Source: Pseudonocardia oceani
GTDB taxonomy: Bacteria > Actinomycetota > Actinomycetes > Mycobacteriales > Pseudonocardiaceae
Assembly: GCF_019263585.2 (NCBI RefSeq)
Contig: NZ_JADQDF010000001.1
Location: 5,156,501 to 5,220,500, forward strand
DNA: 64,000 bases
Reading direction: 5' to 3'
The position numbers and the translations under genes were made by a program. Position 1 is the stretch's first letter. Each line of letters begins with the position of its first letter. Below are positions 47,994-56,923 of the stretch, in pieces. The notes under the pieces were generated by a model, which was not told the DNA's origin, made no database searches, and worked only from the letters and a program-made list of their open reading frames with translations.

Positions 47994-49282
47994 GCACGCG
48001 CACCCCCCGCACGCCGGCCGCGCGGCCGGGAGCGGTGCGCCAGGCCGTCGGCCGCGCCGGCACCGCGCTGGGCCAGTGGCTCGCCCGCCCGCTCACCTCG
48101 CTGCACCTCGTGCTCGGCGTCTTCGGCCTGCTCACGCTGTTCGGGCTGGTCATGGTGCTGTCGGCGTCGTCGGTGGAGTCGCTCGTCAGCGACGGCTCGT
48201 CCTACGACGTGTTCTACCGCCAGCTGCTGTTCTGCGTCCCCGGCGTCGCGCTGTTCTGGCTGGGCCTGCGGATCTCCCCGCGCCGGCTGCGCGCGCTGGC
48301 GCCCGCGTCGCTCGTGATCGGCGTCGTCGCGCTCGTCGCGGTGCTGGTGTTCGGCACCGAGCGCAGCGGCTCGAAGGCGTGGATCGCGATCGGCAGCTCG
48401 TTCACGATCCAGCCGTCCGAGGCCGTCAAGGTCGCGCTGACGCTGTGGGGCGCACACGTGCTCGTCGCCCGGCGCGCCGTCATGCACCGCTGGAAGTACG
48501 CGCTCTCGCCGGTCGTGCCGGTGGCGCTGCTGCTGTGCCTGCTGCTCGTCCTGCAGCCCGACCTGGGCATGACGATCACGCTCGGCGTCGTGCTCGTCGC
48601 CCTGCTGTTCTTCGCCGGTGCCCCGCTGCGCCTGATGGGGGTGCTGCTCGCCGGGGCCGCGGGCGGTGCGCTCGTGCTCGGCATCGCCGCGCCCTACCGG
48701 CTCGCCCGGATCACCTCGTTCCTCGACAGCAGCGACACCCAGGCCGCGGGCTTCCAGGCCCGCCAGGCGCTGTACTCGCTGGCCGACGGCGGGCTGTTCG
48801 GTGTCGGGCTGGGCCAGGGCCGCGCCAAGTGGAGCTACCTGCCCAACGCCCACAACGACTTCATCTTCGCGATCATCGGCGAGGAGCTGGGCTTCGTCGG
48901 GGCGTTCTCGGTGCTCGCGCTGTTCGCCACACTGGCCTACACCGGGTTCCGGATCGCCTCGCGCACCACCGACCCGTGGCTGCGCATCGTCGTCGCCACG
49001 TCGACGACCTGGCTGGTCGCGCAGGCCGCCATCAACATCGGTTACGTCGTGGGGCTGCTGCCGGTGACCGGGCTGCAGCTCCCGCTGATCTCGTCCGGAG
49101 GCACCTCGCTCGTGGTCACCATGTTCGTGTTCGGCGTCCTCGCCAACGCCGCCCGCCACGAGCCGGAGGCGGTCGCCGTCCTCCGCCGCCCGGGCCAGGG
49201 CCGCGTCGCCCGGATGCTGCTGCTGTCCCCGCCGGAGCCCTACCGGGCACCGGTCACCCGCGCGTCGGCCAGGGTCCGATGA
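47990..49282 (+). CDS. ftsW: Septal SEDS glycosyltransferase FtsW
   Basis: 430 residues with about ten membrane helices. LFGLVMVLSASSVES starts the SEDS region, VLQPDLGMTITLGVV contains the conserved Asp, and PNAHNDFIFAIIGEELGFVG plus LQLPLISSGGTSLV are the signatures. It polymerises lipid II into glycan at the septum together with FtsI. The N-terminus has a long basic, Pro/Ala-rich extension. GTG overlaps the murD stop. Confidence 0.95.
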   Translation: MSTRTPRTPAARPGAVRQAVGRAGTALGQWLARPLTSLHLVLGVFGLLTLFGLVMVLSASSVESLVSDGSSYDVFYRQLLFCVPGVALFWLGLRISPRRLRALAPASLVIGVVALVAVLVFGTERSGSKAWIAIGSSFTIQPSEAVKVALTLWGAHVLVARRAVMHRWKYALSPVVPVALLLCLLLVLQPDLGMTITLGVVLVALLFFAGAPLRLMGVLLAGAAGGALVLGIAAPYRLARITSFLDSSDTQAAGFQARQALYSLADGGLFGVGLGQGRAKWSYLPNAHNDFIFAIIGEELGFVGAFSVLALFATLAYTGFRIASRTTDPWLRIVVATSTTWLVAQAAINIGYVVGLLPVTGLQLPLISSGGTSLVVTMFVFGVLANAARHEPEAVAVLRRPGQGRVARMLLLSPPEPYRAPVTRASARVR

Positions 49283-50352
49283 GTCCGCTGTCGGTCGTCG
49301 TGGCGGGTGGGGGGAGCGCCGGGCACATCGAGCCCGCACTGGCCCTGGCCGACGCCGTGCGCCGGCTCGCCCCCGACGCCCGGGTCACCGCGCTGGGCAC
49401 GGAGCGCGGCCTGGACACCACGCTCGTCCCGGCCCGCGGCTACCCGCTGGAGCTGATCCCGCCGGTACCGCTGCCGCGCAGGCCGAGTGCCGACCTGTTC
49501 CGGCTGCCCGGCCGCGTCCGGGCTGCGGTGAAGCGGGTGCGGCAGGTGCTGGCCGAGGTCGACGCCGACGTCGTGGTCGGCTTCGGCGGCTACGTCGCCC
49601 TGCCCGCCTACCTCGGCGCCCGCGGCCGCGTGCCGATCGTCGTGCACGAGGCCAACGCCCGCGCCGGGCTGGCCAACAAGGTCGGCGCCCGGTTCGCGGC
49701 GCGGGTCGTCGCGGCCGTCCCGGGGTCGGGGCTGCCCGGTGCGCAGGTGCTCGGGATCCCGCTGCGCCGCGCCGTCACCCAGCTCGACCGCGCGGGCCTG
49801 CGGGCCGAGGCCCGGCGGAAGTACGGGCTGCCCGCCGACGGCCCCGTGCTGCTCGTCTTCGGCGGCTCGCAGGGCGCGCGGACGCTCAACACCGCCGTCG
49901 CCGCGGCCCTGCCCGGCCTGCTCGACGCCCGGGTGTCGGTCCTGCACGCCCACGGCCGCGGCGGCACCGCGGCCCCGGCGGCCCCGGGGTACGTCCCGCT
50001 GCCCTACATCGACGACATGCACCTCGCCTACGCCGCCGCCGACGCCGTCCTCGGGCGCGCCGGGGCGATGACGGTGGCCGAGGTGTCGGCCGTCGGCCTC
50101 CCGGCGGTCTACGTACCGCTCCCGCACGGCAACGGGGAGCAGGCGCTCAACGCGGGCCCGGTCGTCGCGGCCGGGGGAGGCGTCCTCGTCGCCGACGACG
50201 AGCTCACCGGCGACCGCGTCCTGACCGAGCTGCTCCCGCTGCTCACCGACCCCGCCCGGCTGGCCGCGATGGGGGCGGCGGCGCGCGCCTCGGGCCACGC
50301 CGACGCCGACGAGCGGCTCGCCCGGGTCGTCCTGGAGGTGGCGCGAGCATGA
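49279..50352 (+). CDS. murG: Lipid II synthase MurG
   Basis: 357 residues, GT-B fold. VVVAGGGSAGHIEPALALAD is the Gly-rich loop for lipid I; DVVVGFGGYVALP is a MurG motif, and VFGGSQGARTLNTAV plus AGAMTVAEVSAVGLPAVYVPLPHGNGEQALNA form the UDP-GlcNAc site. It adds GlcNAc to lipid I at the inner face of the membrane. ATG overlaps ftsW (ATGA). Confidence 0.95.
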   Translation: MSPLSVVVAGGGSAGHIEPALALADAVRRLAPDARVTALGTERGLDTTLVPARGYPLELIPPVPLPRRPSADLFRLPGRVRAAVKRVRQVLAEVDADVVVGFGGYVALPAYLGARGRVPIVVHEANARAGLANKVGARFAARVVAAVPGSGLPGAQVLGIPLRRAVTQLDRAGLRAEARRKYGLPADGPVLLVFGGSQGARTLNTAVAAALPGLLDARVSVLHAHGRGGTAAPAAPGYVPLPYIDDMHLAYAAADAVLGRAGAMTVAEVSAVGLPAVYVPLPHGNGEQALNAGPVVAAGGGVLVADDELTGDRVLTELLPLLTDPARLAAMGAAARASGHADADERLARVVLEVARA

Positions 50353-51749
50353 CTCCCACCGAGCCCGTGGTCCTGCGCGAGCGGGTCCACCTCATCGGCA
50401 TCGGCGGCGCCGGGATGAGCGGCATCGCCCGTATCCTGCTGGCACGCGGCGCCGTGGTCTCCGGGTCCGACGCCAAGGACTCGCGCATCGTGCTGGCCCT
50501 GCGGGCGCTGGGCGCGCGCGTCGAGGTCGGGCACGACCCGGCGCACCTCCCGCAGGCCCCGGCCACCGTCGTGGTGTCCTCGGCCATCTGGGAGACCAAC
50601 CCCGAGCTCGCCGCGGCCCGCGAGCGCGGCCTGGAGGTCGCGCACCGCGCCCAGGCCCTCGCCGCGCTGACCACCGGGCGCCTGCTCGCGTGCGTCACCG
50701 GCACGGCCGGCAAGACCTCCACCACCTCGATGCTCACGGTCGCGCTGCAGCACGCCGGGCTCGACCCGTCGTTCGCGATCGGCGGCGACCTGGCGTCGTC
50801 GGGGTCGGGTGCGCACGAGGGCACCGGCGACGTGTTCGTGGCCGAGGCCGACGAGAGCGACGCCTCGTTCCTGGCGTTCGGCCCGACCGTCGCGGTCGTC
50901 ACCAACGTCGAGGCCGACCACCTCGACCACTACGGCACCCCGCAGGCCTACGTCGACGCGTTCGGCGAGTTCCTGGCTCGCATCACCCCCGGCGGCACTC
51001 TCGTGGCCTGCGCCGACGACCCCGGAGCGGCCGACCTGGCCCGGCTCGCGGAGTCGCGCGGGATCCGGGTCCGCCGCTACGGCCACGGCGCCGTCGACGC
51101 CGAGCTGGTCGAGTTCCGGCCCGACGGCGCGGGCGCCCGGATCGTGCTGCGCCTGGCCGGCACCGAGCACCGGCTGCGCCTGGGCGTGCCCGGCGAGCAC
51201 ATGGCGCTCAACGCGCTGGGCGCGCTGCTCGCGGGCGTCGAGCTGGGGGCACCGGCGGACGTCCTGCTCGAGGGCCTCGCCGCCTTCGACGGCGTGCGCC
51301 GCCGCTTCGAGTTCAAGGGCCGCGCCGACGGCGTCGCCGTGTACGACGACTACGCCCACCACCCGAGCAAGGTCGCGGCTCAGCTGCGGGCGGCCCGGGA
51401 CGTCGTGGCCGGCACCGGGCGGGTCGTCGTCGCCTTCCAGCCGCACCTGTACTCCCGCACCCGCGAGTTCGCCGCCGAGTTCGGCCGCGCGCTGGCCCTG
51501 GCCGACGAGGTCGTCGTGCTCGACGTGTTCGGCGCCCGCGAGGACCCCGAGCCCGGCGTCACCGGGGCGCTCGTCGCCGACGCCGTACCGCTGCCGGCCG
51601 GGCACGTGCACTTCGTGCCGGGCTGGTCGGACGTGCCGGGCGTCGTCGCGGGGATCGCCCGCCCCGGCGACCTGGTGATCACGATGGGCGCGGGCGACGT
51701 CACCGTCCTCGGGCCGGAGGTCCTGCTCGAGCTCGAGCGCCGTCCGTGA
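50349..51749 (+). CDS. murC: UDP-MurNAc:L-alanine ligase MurC
   Basis: 466 residues. HLIGIGGAGMSGIARILLARG is the N-terminal motif, CVTGTAGKTSTTSMLTVAL the ATP site, EADESDASFLAFGPT a MurC marker, and YDDYAHHPSKVAAQL plus AFQPHLYSRTREF the C-terminal domain. It adds the first residue of the stem peptide. ATG overlaps murG (ATGA). Confidence 0.95.
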   Translation: MTPTEPVVLRERVHLIGIGGAGMSGIARILLARGAVVSGSDAKDSRIVLALRALGARVEVGHDPAHLPQAPATVVVSSAIWETNPELAAARERGLEVAHRAQALAALTTGRLLACVTGTAGKTSTTSMLTVALQHAGLDPSFAIGGDLASSGSGAHEGTGDVFVAEADESDASFLAFGPTVAVVTNVEADHLDHYGTPQAYVDAFGEFLARITPGGTLVACADDPGAADLARLAESRGIRVRRYGHGAVDAELVEFRPDGAGARIVLRLAGTEHRLRLGVPGEHMALNALGALLAGVELGAPADVLLEGLAAFDGVRRRFEFKGRADGVAVYDDYAHHPSKVAAQLRAARDVVAGTGRVVVAFQPHLYSRTREFAAEFGRALALADEVVVLDVFGAREDPEPGVTGALVADAVPLPAGHVHFVPGWSDVPGVVAGIARPGDLVITMGAGDVTVLGPEVLLELERRP

Positions 51750-52723
51750 GCCCGGGCCGCACCCCGTCCGAGGGCCCGGCGCGGCGGCGGGAGACCGTCG
51801 GCGAGGCCGTGGCGCGGCGCGGCGCGGCGGGCGGGGGAGAGAGACCGACCGGCCGGACGCGGGCCCCGTCGTCCGGTTCCGGGGCGGACGCCGAGCCGGG
51901 GAGGCGGGAGCAGCGGGCCCGGAGCACCGGACGCCCGGGTCGTCCCCCCGCCGACGGCACCCGCCCACGGGCCGCGGCCACCCGGGCCCGCCCTCCGGCC
52001 GACGGCCCGCGCCCGCCGCGCCCCGAGCCGTCGCCGGTGCACCGCAGGCGCCGCCGCGTCGCGCTGCTCGTCGCCGTGCTCCTGCTGCTCGCGGGGCTGG
52101 CCGTCGGCGTCCGCCTGCTCGTCTACGACCTGGGCCTGCTCGACGTCGAGTCGATCGAGGTCACCGGCGCGCTCGACGTGCCGCAGGACGAGGTGCTCGC
52201 CGCCGCCGCGGTGCTGCCGGGGCAGCCGCTCGCGGGCGTCGACACGGCGGGGATCGCCGAGCGCGTCGCGCAGCTGCCCGGGATCGGGTCGGTCGAGGTC
52301 GGCCGGAGCTGGCCGCACACCGTCAGCATCGCGATCACCGAGCGCACCGCCGTCGCCGTGGCGCAGACGCCGCAGGGCCCCCGCCCCGTCGACGCCGCCG
52401 GGGTCGTCTACCCCGCACCGGTGCCGCCCGGGCTGCCGCAGCTGACGTTCGGCGCCGTCGGCCCGGACGATCCCTCCACCCGCGCCGCGCTCGACGTCCT
52501 CGCCGCGCTGCCCGAGGACGTCCGCGCGCAGGTCCTCACCGTCGACGTCTCCGTCGGCGGGGGCGTGCCGCAGGTCACCCTCGGCCTCACCGACGACCGC
52601 CGGGTGCGGTGGGGACCGGCCGAGGAGTCGGCCCGCAAGGCCGGCGTCCTGGTCCCGCTGCTCACTCAGCCGGGCCGCGTGTACGACGTGGCCAGCCCGG
52701 CGCTACCCACCGTGCGCTCCTGA
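51746..52723 (+). CDS. ftsQ: Divisome protein FtsQ
   Basis: 325 residues. The cytoplasmic N-terminus is a 100-residue Arg/Pro/Gly-rich disordered region. One TM follows (about 105-128, ALLVAVLLLLAGLAVGVRLLV), then a POTRA domain (about 133-205, DVESIEVTGALDVPQDEVL and AQLPGIGSVEVGRSWPHTV) and the FtsQ beta domain. It recruits FtsL/FtsB-like proteins and regulates FtsWI. GTG overlaps murC (GTGA). Confidence 0.93.
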   Translation: MSPGRTPSEGPARRRETVGEAVARRGAAGGGERPTGRTRAPSSGSGADAEPGRREQRARSTGRPGRPPADGTRPRAAATRARPPADGPRPPRPEPSPVHRRRRRVALLVAVLLLLAGLAVGVRLLVYDLGLLDVESIEVTGALDVPQDEVLAAAAVLPGQPLAGVDTAGIAERVAQLPGIGSVEVGRSWPHTVSIAITERTAVAVAQTPQGPRPVDAAGVVYPAPVPPGLPQLTFGAVGPDDPSTRAALDVLAALPEDVRAQVLTVDVSVGGGVPQVTLGLTDDRRVRWGPAEESARKAGVLVPLLTQPGRVYDVASPALPTVRS

Positions 52724-52859
52724 CCACGGGGAGATAGACCCGGTCGGGGGGTTGCTGCCGTGCGGCGCGCCTGCTGGACCGGGCGGGGGTACGCGACCTA
52801 GCGTTCGACCCGTCGGATCAGGAACCTCCCCCGGCCCCACTTGTAGGAAGGGACCGCGC
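52724..52859 (+). promoter_or_regulatory. ftsZ promoter region
   Basis: 136 bp between ftsQ and ftsZ. TAGCGT at 52799-52804 is the best -10; no good -35 is at 16-18 bp. A leader of about 50 nt with GGAAGGGA before the ATG follows. A separate ftsZ promoter is usual in actinomycetes. Confidence 0.45.
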
Positions 52860-54284
52860 ATGACGCCCCCGCACAACTACCTGGCCGTGATCAAGGTCGT
52901 CGGCATCGGTGGCGGCGGGGTCAACGCCGTCAACCGCATGATCGAGGTCGGCCTCAAGGGCGTCGAGTTCATCGCGGTGAACACCGACGCGCAGGCCCTG
53001 CTCATGTCCGACGCCGACGTCAAGCTCGACATCGGCCGGGAGCTGACCCGCGGACTCGGCGCGGGCGCCAACCCCGAGGTGGGCCGCAAGGCGGCCGAGG
53101 ACCACCGCGAGGAGATCGAGGAGGTCCTCAAGGGGGCCGACATGGTCTTCGTGACCGCGGGGGAGGGCGGCGGCACCGGCACCGGTGGCGCGCCCGTCGT
53201 CGCCTCGATCGCGCGCAAGCTCGGCGCGCTGACGATCGGCGTCGTCACCCGGCCCTTCACCTTCGAGGGCCGCCGCCGCGCGGGCCAGGCGGAGGAGGGG
53301 ATCCAGTCGATGCGCAACGAGTGCGACACGCTCATCGTGATCCCCAACGACCGCCTGCTGCAGCTCGGCGACGTGGGCGTCTCGCTGATGGACGCGTTCC
53401 GCTCCGCCGACGAGGTGCTCCTCTCCGGTGTCCAGGGCATCACGAACCTGATCACGACCCCCGGCCTGATCAACCTCGACTTCGCCGACGTCAAGTCGGT
53501 CATGTCCGGCGCCGGCAGTGCGCTGATGGGCATCGGGTCCTCCCGCGGGGAGGGCCGCGCCGTCGCCGCGGCCGGCAAGGCGATCAACTCACCGCTGCTG
53601 GAGGCCTCGATGGACGGGGCCCAGGGCGTCCTGCTCTCCATCGCGGGCGGCTCCGACCTCGGCCTGTTCGAGATCAACGAGGCCGCCTCGCTGGTGCAGG
53701 AGGCCGCGCACCCCGAGGCCAACATCATCTTCGGCACGGTGATCGACGACTCGCTGGGCGACGAGGTCCGCGTCACGGTCATCGCCGCCGGGTTCGAGGC
53801 GGGCGGCCCGACGCACAAGAAGCTCGACCCGGCCGCGTACGGCACGGGCAGCCGCAGCACGAACGTCATCGCGTCGGGGGTCAGCGGGACCACGGCGCCG
53901 CCCGCGTCCGGGTCCTCCGCGCAGTCCGGCAACGGCAGCACCCCGCCGTCGCCGGTCGCGCCGCCGAGCAACTCCGCGCCGCACGGCTCCCCGAACGGCA
54001 ACGGCTCCCCGAACGGCAACGGGTTCGCGAATGCGCACCAGTCCGGCACCCTGCCGCCCGCCCCGGCGCCGTCCGGGTTCCCGGAACCGCGGCGCCCGGA
54101 GTCGGCCCGCCCGGTCACCGAGCCCGCGCCCGAGCCGCCGGTCTACACGCCGCCGCCCGCCCCGCAGCACACCCCGCCGCCGGCCCCGCCCGTCGCGGAG
54201 CAGCGGCCGGTGTCGTCGTTCGGGCCGCCGCCCCACGACGACCTCGACGACGACGTGGACGTGCCGCCCTTCATGAAGCGCTGA
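52860..54284 (+). CDS. ftsZ: Tubulin-like division GTPase FtsZ
   Basis: 474 residues. VVGIGGGGVNAVNRMIE starts the GTPase, and GEGGGTGTGGAPVVA is the tubulin signature. The T7 loop is VGVSLMDAFRSADEVL and LINLDFADVKSVMSGAGSALMG follows. The core ends around residue 320. A 140-residue linker rich in Pro, Ser, Gly and Asn (repeated SPNGNG) leads to the C-terminal peptide DDVDVPPFMKR, which binds SepF and other partners. It forms the Z-ring. ATG at 52860. Confidence 0.96.
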   Translation: MTPPHNYLAVIKVVGIGGGGVNAVNRMIEVGLKGVEFIAVNTDAQALLMSDADVKLDIGRELTRGLGAGANPEVGRKAAEDHREEIEEVLKGADMVFVTAGEGGGTGTGGAPVVASIARKLGALTIGVVTRPFTFEGRRRAGQAEEGIQSMRNECDTLIVIPNDRLLQLGDVGVSLMDAFRSADEVLLSGVQGITNLITTPGLINLDFADVKSVMSGAGSALMGIGSSRGEGRAVAAAGKAINSPLLEASMDGAQGVLLSIAGGSDLGLFEINEAASLVQEAAHPEANIIFGTVIDDSLGDEVRVTVIAAGFEAGGPTHKKLDPAAYGTGSRSTNVIASGVSGTTAPPASGSSAQSGNGSTPPSPVAPPSNSAPHGSPNGNGSPNGNGFANAHQSGTLPPAPAPSGFPEPRRPESARPVTEPAPEPPVYTPPPAPQHTPPPAPPVAEQRPVSSFGPPPHDDLDDDVDVPPFMKR

Positions 54285-54321
54285 CGGTGCCCGGAACGGC
54301 ACCCCTGGCACACACCCCCGC

Positions 54322-54357
54322 GGGCTCGCACACAGGTTCGGACCTGTGTGCGAGCCC
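54322..54357 (+). terminator. 16-bp hairpin after ftsZ with a third partial arm
   Basis: GGGCTCGCACACAGGT at 54322-54337 pairs perfectly with 54342-54357 around a TCGG loop. A near copy of the right arm (ACCTGTGTGCGGGCC, 54362-54376, one mismatch) follows 20 nt later, so the left arm could pair with either. A weaker hairpin GGTGCC/GGCACC lies at 54286-54303. Confidence 0.75.
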
Positions 54358-54402
54358 CGCGACCTGTGTGCGGGCCGGAGGATTGCGGCCCGGAGGATCC
54401 GC

Positions 54403-55119
54403 GTGAGCCCCCGCGTGCGGCGGGTCGTCACGACCCGCGCCGGCGGCCGGTCGACCGGACGGTTCGCCCGCTTCAACCTCTCCACCGGCGTCGCCGACGA
54501 CCCGGCCGCCGTCGCGGCCAACCGGGCGCGGGTCTCCCGCGAGCTCGGGGTGCCGGTCGTCTACCTGGAGCAGGTGCACGGCACGCGGGTCGAGACCGTC
54601 GACGCCGTGCCGGCCACCGGCGCGCCCGACGTCCCCGGCACCGACGCCGTCGTCACCGCGCTGCCGGGCGTCGGGATCGCCGTGCTGGCCGCCGACTGCG
54701 TCCCGGTGCTGCTCGCCGACCCCCGCGCCGGGGTCGTCGGCGCCGCCCACGCCGGGCGCGTCGGCGCCGCCGCGGGGGTGCTGCCCGCCGTCGTCGAGGC
54801 GATGGTGGCGCTGGGCGCCCGCACCGGCGACGTCGAGGTGCTGCTCGGGCCCGCCGTCTGCGGCGGCTGCTACGAGGTGCCCGGGCAGATGGCCGCCGAG
54901 GTCGACGCCGCGCTGCCGGGCAGCGCCGTCCGCACCCGCAGGGGCACCCCCGGCCTGGACCTGCGCGCCGGGCTCTACCACCAGCTCACCGCGCTCGGCG
55001 TCGCCCGCATCGGCGGCGACCCGCGCTGCACGATGGAGACCCGCGACCTCTTCAGCCACCGCCGCGACGCCCCCACCGGGCGCCAGGCGGCCATCACGTG
55101 GCTGGACGGCTCCCGGTGA
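54403..55119 (+). CDS. pgeF: Peptidoglycan editing factor PgeF / laccase-domain protein
   Basis: 238 residues, YfiH/CNF1 fold. LEQVHGTRVETV carries one metal-binding His, VLAADCVPVLLAD the Cys and GAAHAGRVGAAAGVL the other His; the more common form is HAGWRG, so one Trp is missing here. LLGPAVCGGCYEVPG closes the site. Members hydrolyse wrongly made UDP-MurNAc-L-Ser or act as multicopper-type oxidases; the dcw context favours the first. GTG at 54403 has GGAGGATCCGC. Equivalent to Rv2149c. Confidence 0.88.
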   Translation: MSPRVRRVVTTRAGGRSTGRFARFNLSTGVADDPAAVAANRARVSRELGVPVVYLEQVHGTRVETVDAVPATGAPDVPGTDAVVTALPGVGIAVLAADCVPVLLADPRAGVVGAAHAGRVGAAAGVLPAVVEAMVALGARTGDVEVLLGPAVCGGCYEVPGQMAAEVDAALPGSAVRTRRGTPGLDLRAGLYHQLTALGVARIGGDPRCTMETRDLFSHRRDAPTGRQAAITWLDGSR

Positions 55120-55847
55120 GCGCGCCCGACGACCGGCGCGCCGACCTCGCCGCCCGCCTCGCCGCCGTCCGCGCGCGGATCGACGCCGCGTGCGCCGCGG
55201 CCGGCCGGGCGCCCGACGAGGTGACCCTGCTCGCCGTCACGAAGACCGTGCCGGCGTCGGACGTGACGGTCCTGATGGACCTCGGGCTCACCGCCTTCGG
55301 CGAGAACCGGGTGCAGGAGGCGGGGGCGAAGGTCGAGGAGGTCGCCGCCACGCACCCGGGTGCGCGCTGGCACCTCGTCGGTGGGTTGCAGCGGAACAAG
55401 GCGCGTGCGGCGGTCCGCTGGGCCGACCGCGTGGAGTCGCTGGACTCGGTGCGCCTGGCCGACGCGCTCGACGGGGCCGTCCGGCGCGCGCAGGACGCCG
55501 GTGACCGTTCTGCCGCTCTGCCGGTACTGCTCCAGTTCAGCGTCGACGGCGACCCGGACCGCGGGGGAGTGGCCCTCGACGGGCTCCTGCCGCTCGCCGA
55601 ACACGTCGCCGGGTGCGCCGGGCTGCGGTTGGACGGTCTGATGGCCGTCGCTCCGCTCGGGATGGACACGGAGCGTGCTTTTTCTGGGACCGCGGCCGCC
55701 GCGGATCGGCTGAGATCCGCGTTTCCGCAGGCCAGGACCCTGTCGGCCGGCATGAGCGGAGACCTCGAGGTCGCCATCGGTCACGGTTCGGACGTGGTGC
55801 GTGTCGGAACGGCCCTTGTGGGGGAACGGCGGATAACCTCGCCGTGA
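55116..55847 (+). CDS. ylmE: YggS/YlmE-family PLP-binding protein
   Basis: 243 residues, an alanine-racemase-like TIM barrel. LLAVTKTVPASDV holds the PLP-binding Lys, LTAFGENRVQEAGAK and WHLVGGLQRNKARAAV are the family blocks (FIGxLQxNK in most), and LSAGMSGDLEVAIGHGSDVVRVG binds phosphate. The protein has no known catalytic activity and is thought to maintain PLP balance. GTG overlaps the pgeF stop (GTGA). Equivalent to Rv2148c. Confidence 0.92.
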   Translation: MSAPDDRRADLAARLAAVRARIDAACAAAGRAPDEVTLLAVTKTVPASDVTVLMDLGLTAFGENRVQEAGAKVEEVAATHPGARWHLVGGLQRNKARAAVRWADRVESLDSVRLADALDGAVRRAQDAGDRSAALPVLLQFSVDGDPDRGGVALDGLLPLAEHVAGCAGLRLDGLMAVAPLGMDTERAFSGTAAAADRLRSAFPQARTLSAGMSGDLEVAIGHGSDVVRVGTALVGERRITSP

Positions 55848-55907
55848 TCGCCGCCGTTGCGACCAACGGTCGGTGTGTCGGGGGCAGTGGCAACGAGGGG
55901 AGCGCCG

Positions 55908-56579
55908 ATGAGCGCGATGTACCGGCTCAAGGCCTACTTCGGGATGGTTCCCGCGGAGGAACTGGCCGACTACGCCGACGAGCCGACGGAGCGCTACGCC
56001 GCCCCCCGGCGGGGTCGTGAGTACGGCGACGAGCGCTGGGACGACCGCTTCTCCTACGAGGAGGACGAGCCGCCGGCGCGCCCGGAACCGGTCCGCGCCG
56101 AGCGCGAGTGGGACCGCCGCCCCGTGCGCGCGGCGGCCCCCGAGCGCGAGCCCGTGCGGGGCGTCTCAGGGCTCGGAGCGGGGGCCGTGCGCGGTGCCCT
56201 GGCCGTCGACCCCGACTCGGTCCCGCGGGAGCCCGTGCGACTGTCCGTGCCGCCGTCCCCGCAGGTCGTGCCCGAGCAGCGGGACCGCGGGGCGGCCGTG
56301 CTGTCACGCATCACCACGCTGCAGCCGCGCAGCTACAAGGAGGCGCGGACGATCGGCGAGCACTACCGCGACGGCCAGCCGGTGATCATCAACCTGACCG
56401 AGCTGGACGCCGCCGACGCCAAGCGGCTCGTCGACTTCGCGGCCGGTCTGGCGTTCGCCCTGCGCGGCTCGATCGACAAGGTCACGAACCGGGTGTTCCT
56501 GCTCACCCCCGCTGACGTCGAGGTCTCCGCCGACGACGCCCGGAAGCTCGCAGAACGCGGCATCTTCCGCCAGGATTGA
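55908..56579 (+). CDS. sepF: FtsZ-ring anchor SepF
   Basis: 223 residues. The start MSAMYRLKAYFGMVP is the membrane-binding helix. An acidic/Arg linker (residues 30-125) follows, and the SepF core (about 130-220: LQPRSYKEARTIGEHYRDGQ, IINLTELDAADAKRLVDFAAG) ends the protein. In actinobacteria, which lack FtsA, SepF ties FtsZ to the membrane. ATG at 55908 has GAGGGGAGCGCCG. Confidence 0.93.
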   Translation: MSAMYRLKAYFGMVPAEELADYADEPTERYAAPRRGREYGDERWDDRFSYEEDEPPARPEPVRAEREWDRRPVRAAAPEREPVRGVSGLGAGAVRGALAVDPDSVPREPVRLSVPPSPQVVPEQRDRGAAVLSRITTLQPRSYKEARTIGEHYRDGQPVIINLTELDAADAKRLVDFAAGLAFALRGSIDKVTNRVFLLTPADVEVSADDARKLAERGIFRQD

Positions 56580-56582
56580 GCC

Positions 56583-56867
56583 GTGCCCCTCGCGATCCAG
56601 TTCGTCCTCTACTACGTGCTGTTCTTCTTCTGGCTGCTGCTCATCGGCCGCATCGTGGCCGAGCTCGTGCGCAGTTTCGCGCGCCAGTGGGTGCCCGCCG
56701 GGCCCAGTGCCGTGGCGCTGGAGCTGATCTTCACGGCGACCGATCCCCCCGTGAAGTTGTTGCGGAGAGTGATTCCCGTCGTCCGGATCGGCGGCGTGGG
56801 ACTGGACCTGTCGATTATGGTTCTCCTGCTGGCCGTGTTCATACTGATGAGCGTTGCCCAGCCGTAG
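56583..56867 (+). CDS. yggT: YggT-family membrane protein
   Basis: 94 residues with two helices: VLYYVLFFFWLLLIGRIVAE and LSIMVLLLAVFILMSVAQP, and the conserved loop FTATDPPVKLLRRVIP between them. Function is uncertain; it follows sepF in nearly all actinomycetes (Rv2146c). GTG lies 3 nt after the sepF stop. Confidence 0.9.
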   Translation: MPLAIQFVLYYVLFFFWLLLIGRIVAELVRSFARQWVPAGPSAVALELIFTATDPPVKLLRRVIPVVRIGGVGLDLSIMVLLLAVFILMSVAQP

Positions 56868-56923
56868 CCGGAGTGAGCCCCAGTCACCCGGTTTCGCCGC
56901 CGAGGACTGCATGAGGTGATCCG

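Noticed and set aside
52877..54118. 413-codon minus-strand frame antisense to ftsZ
   Set aside because: Shadow of ftsZ; the product is Ser/Pro/Thr-rich without motifs or a ribosome-binding site.
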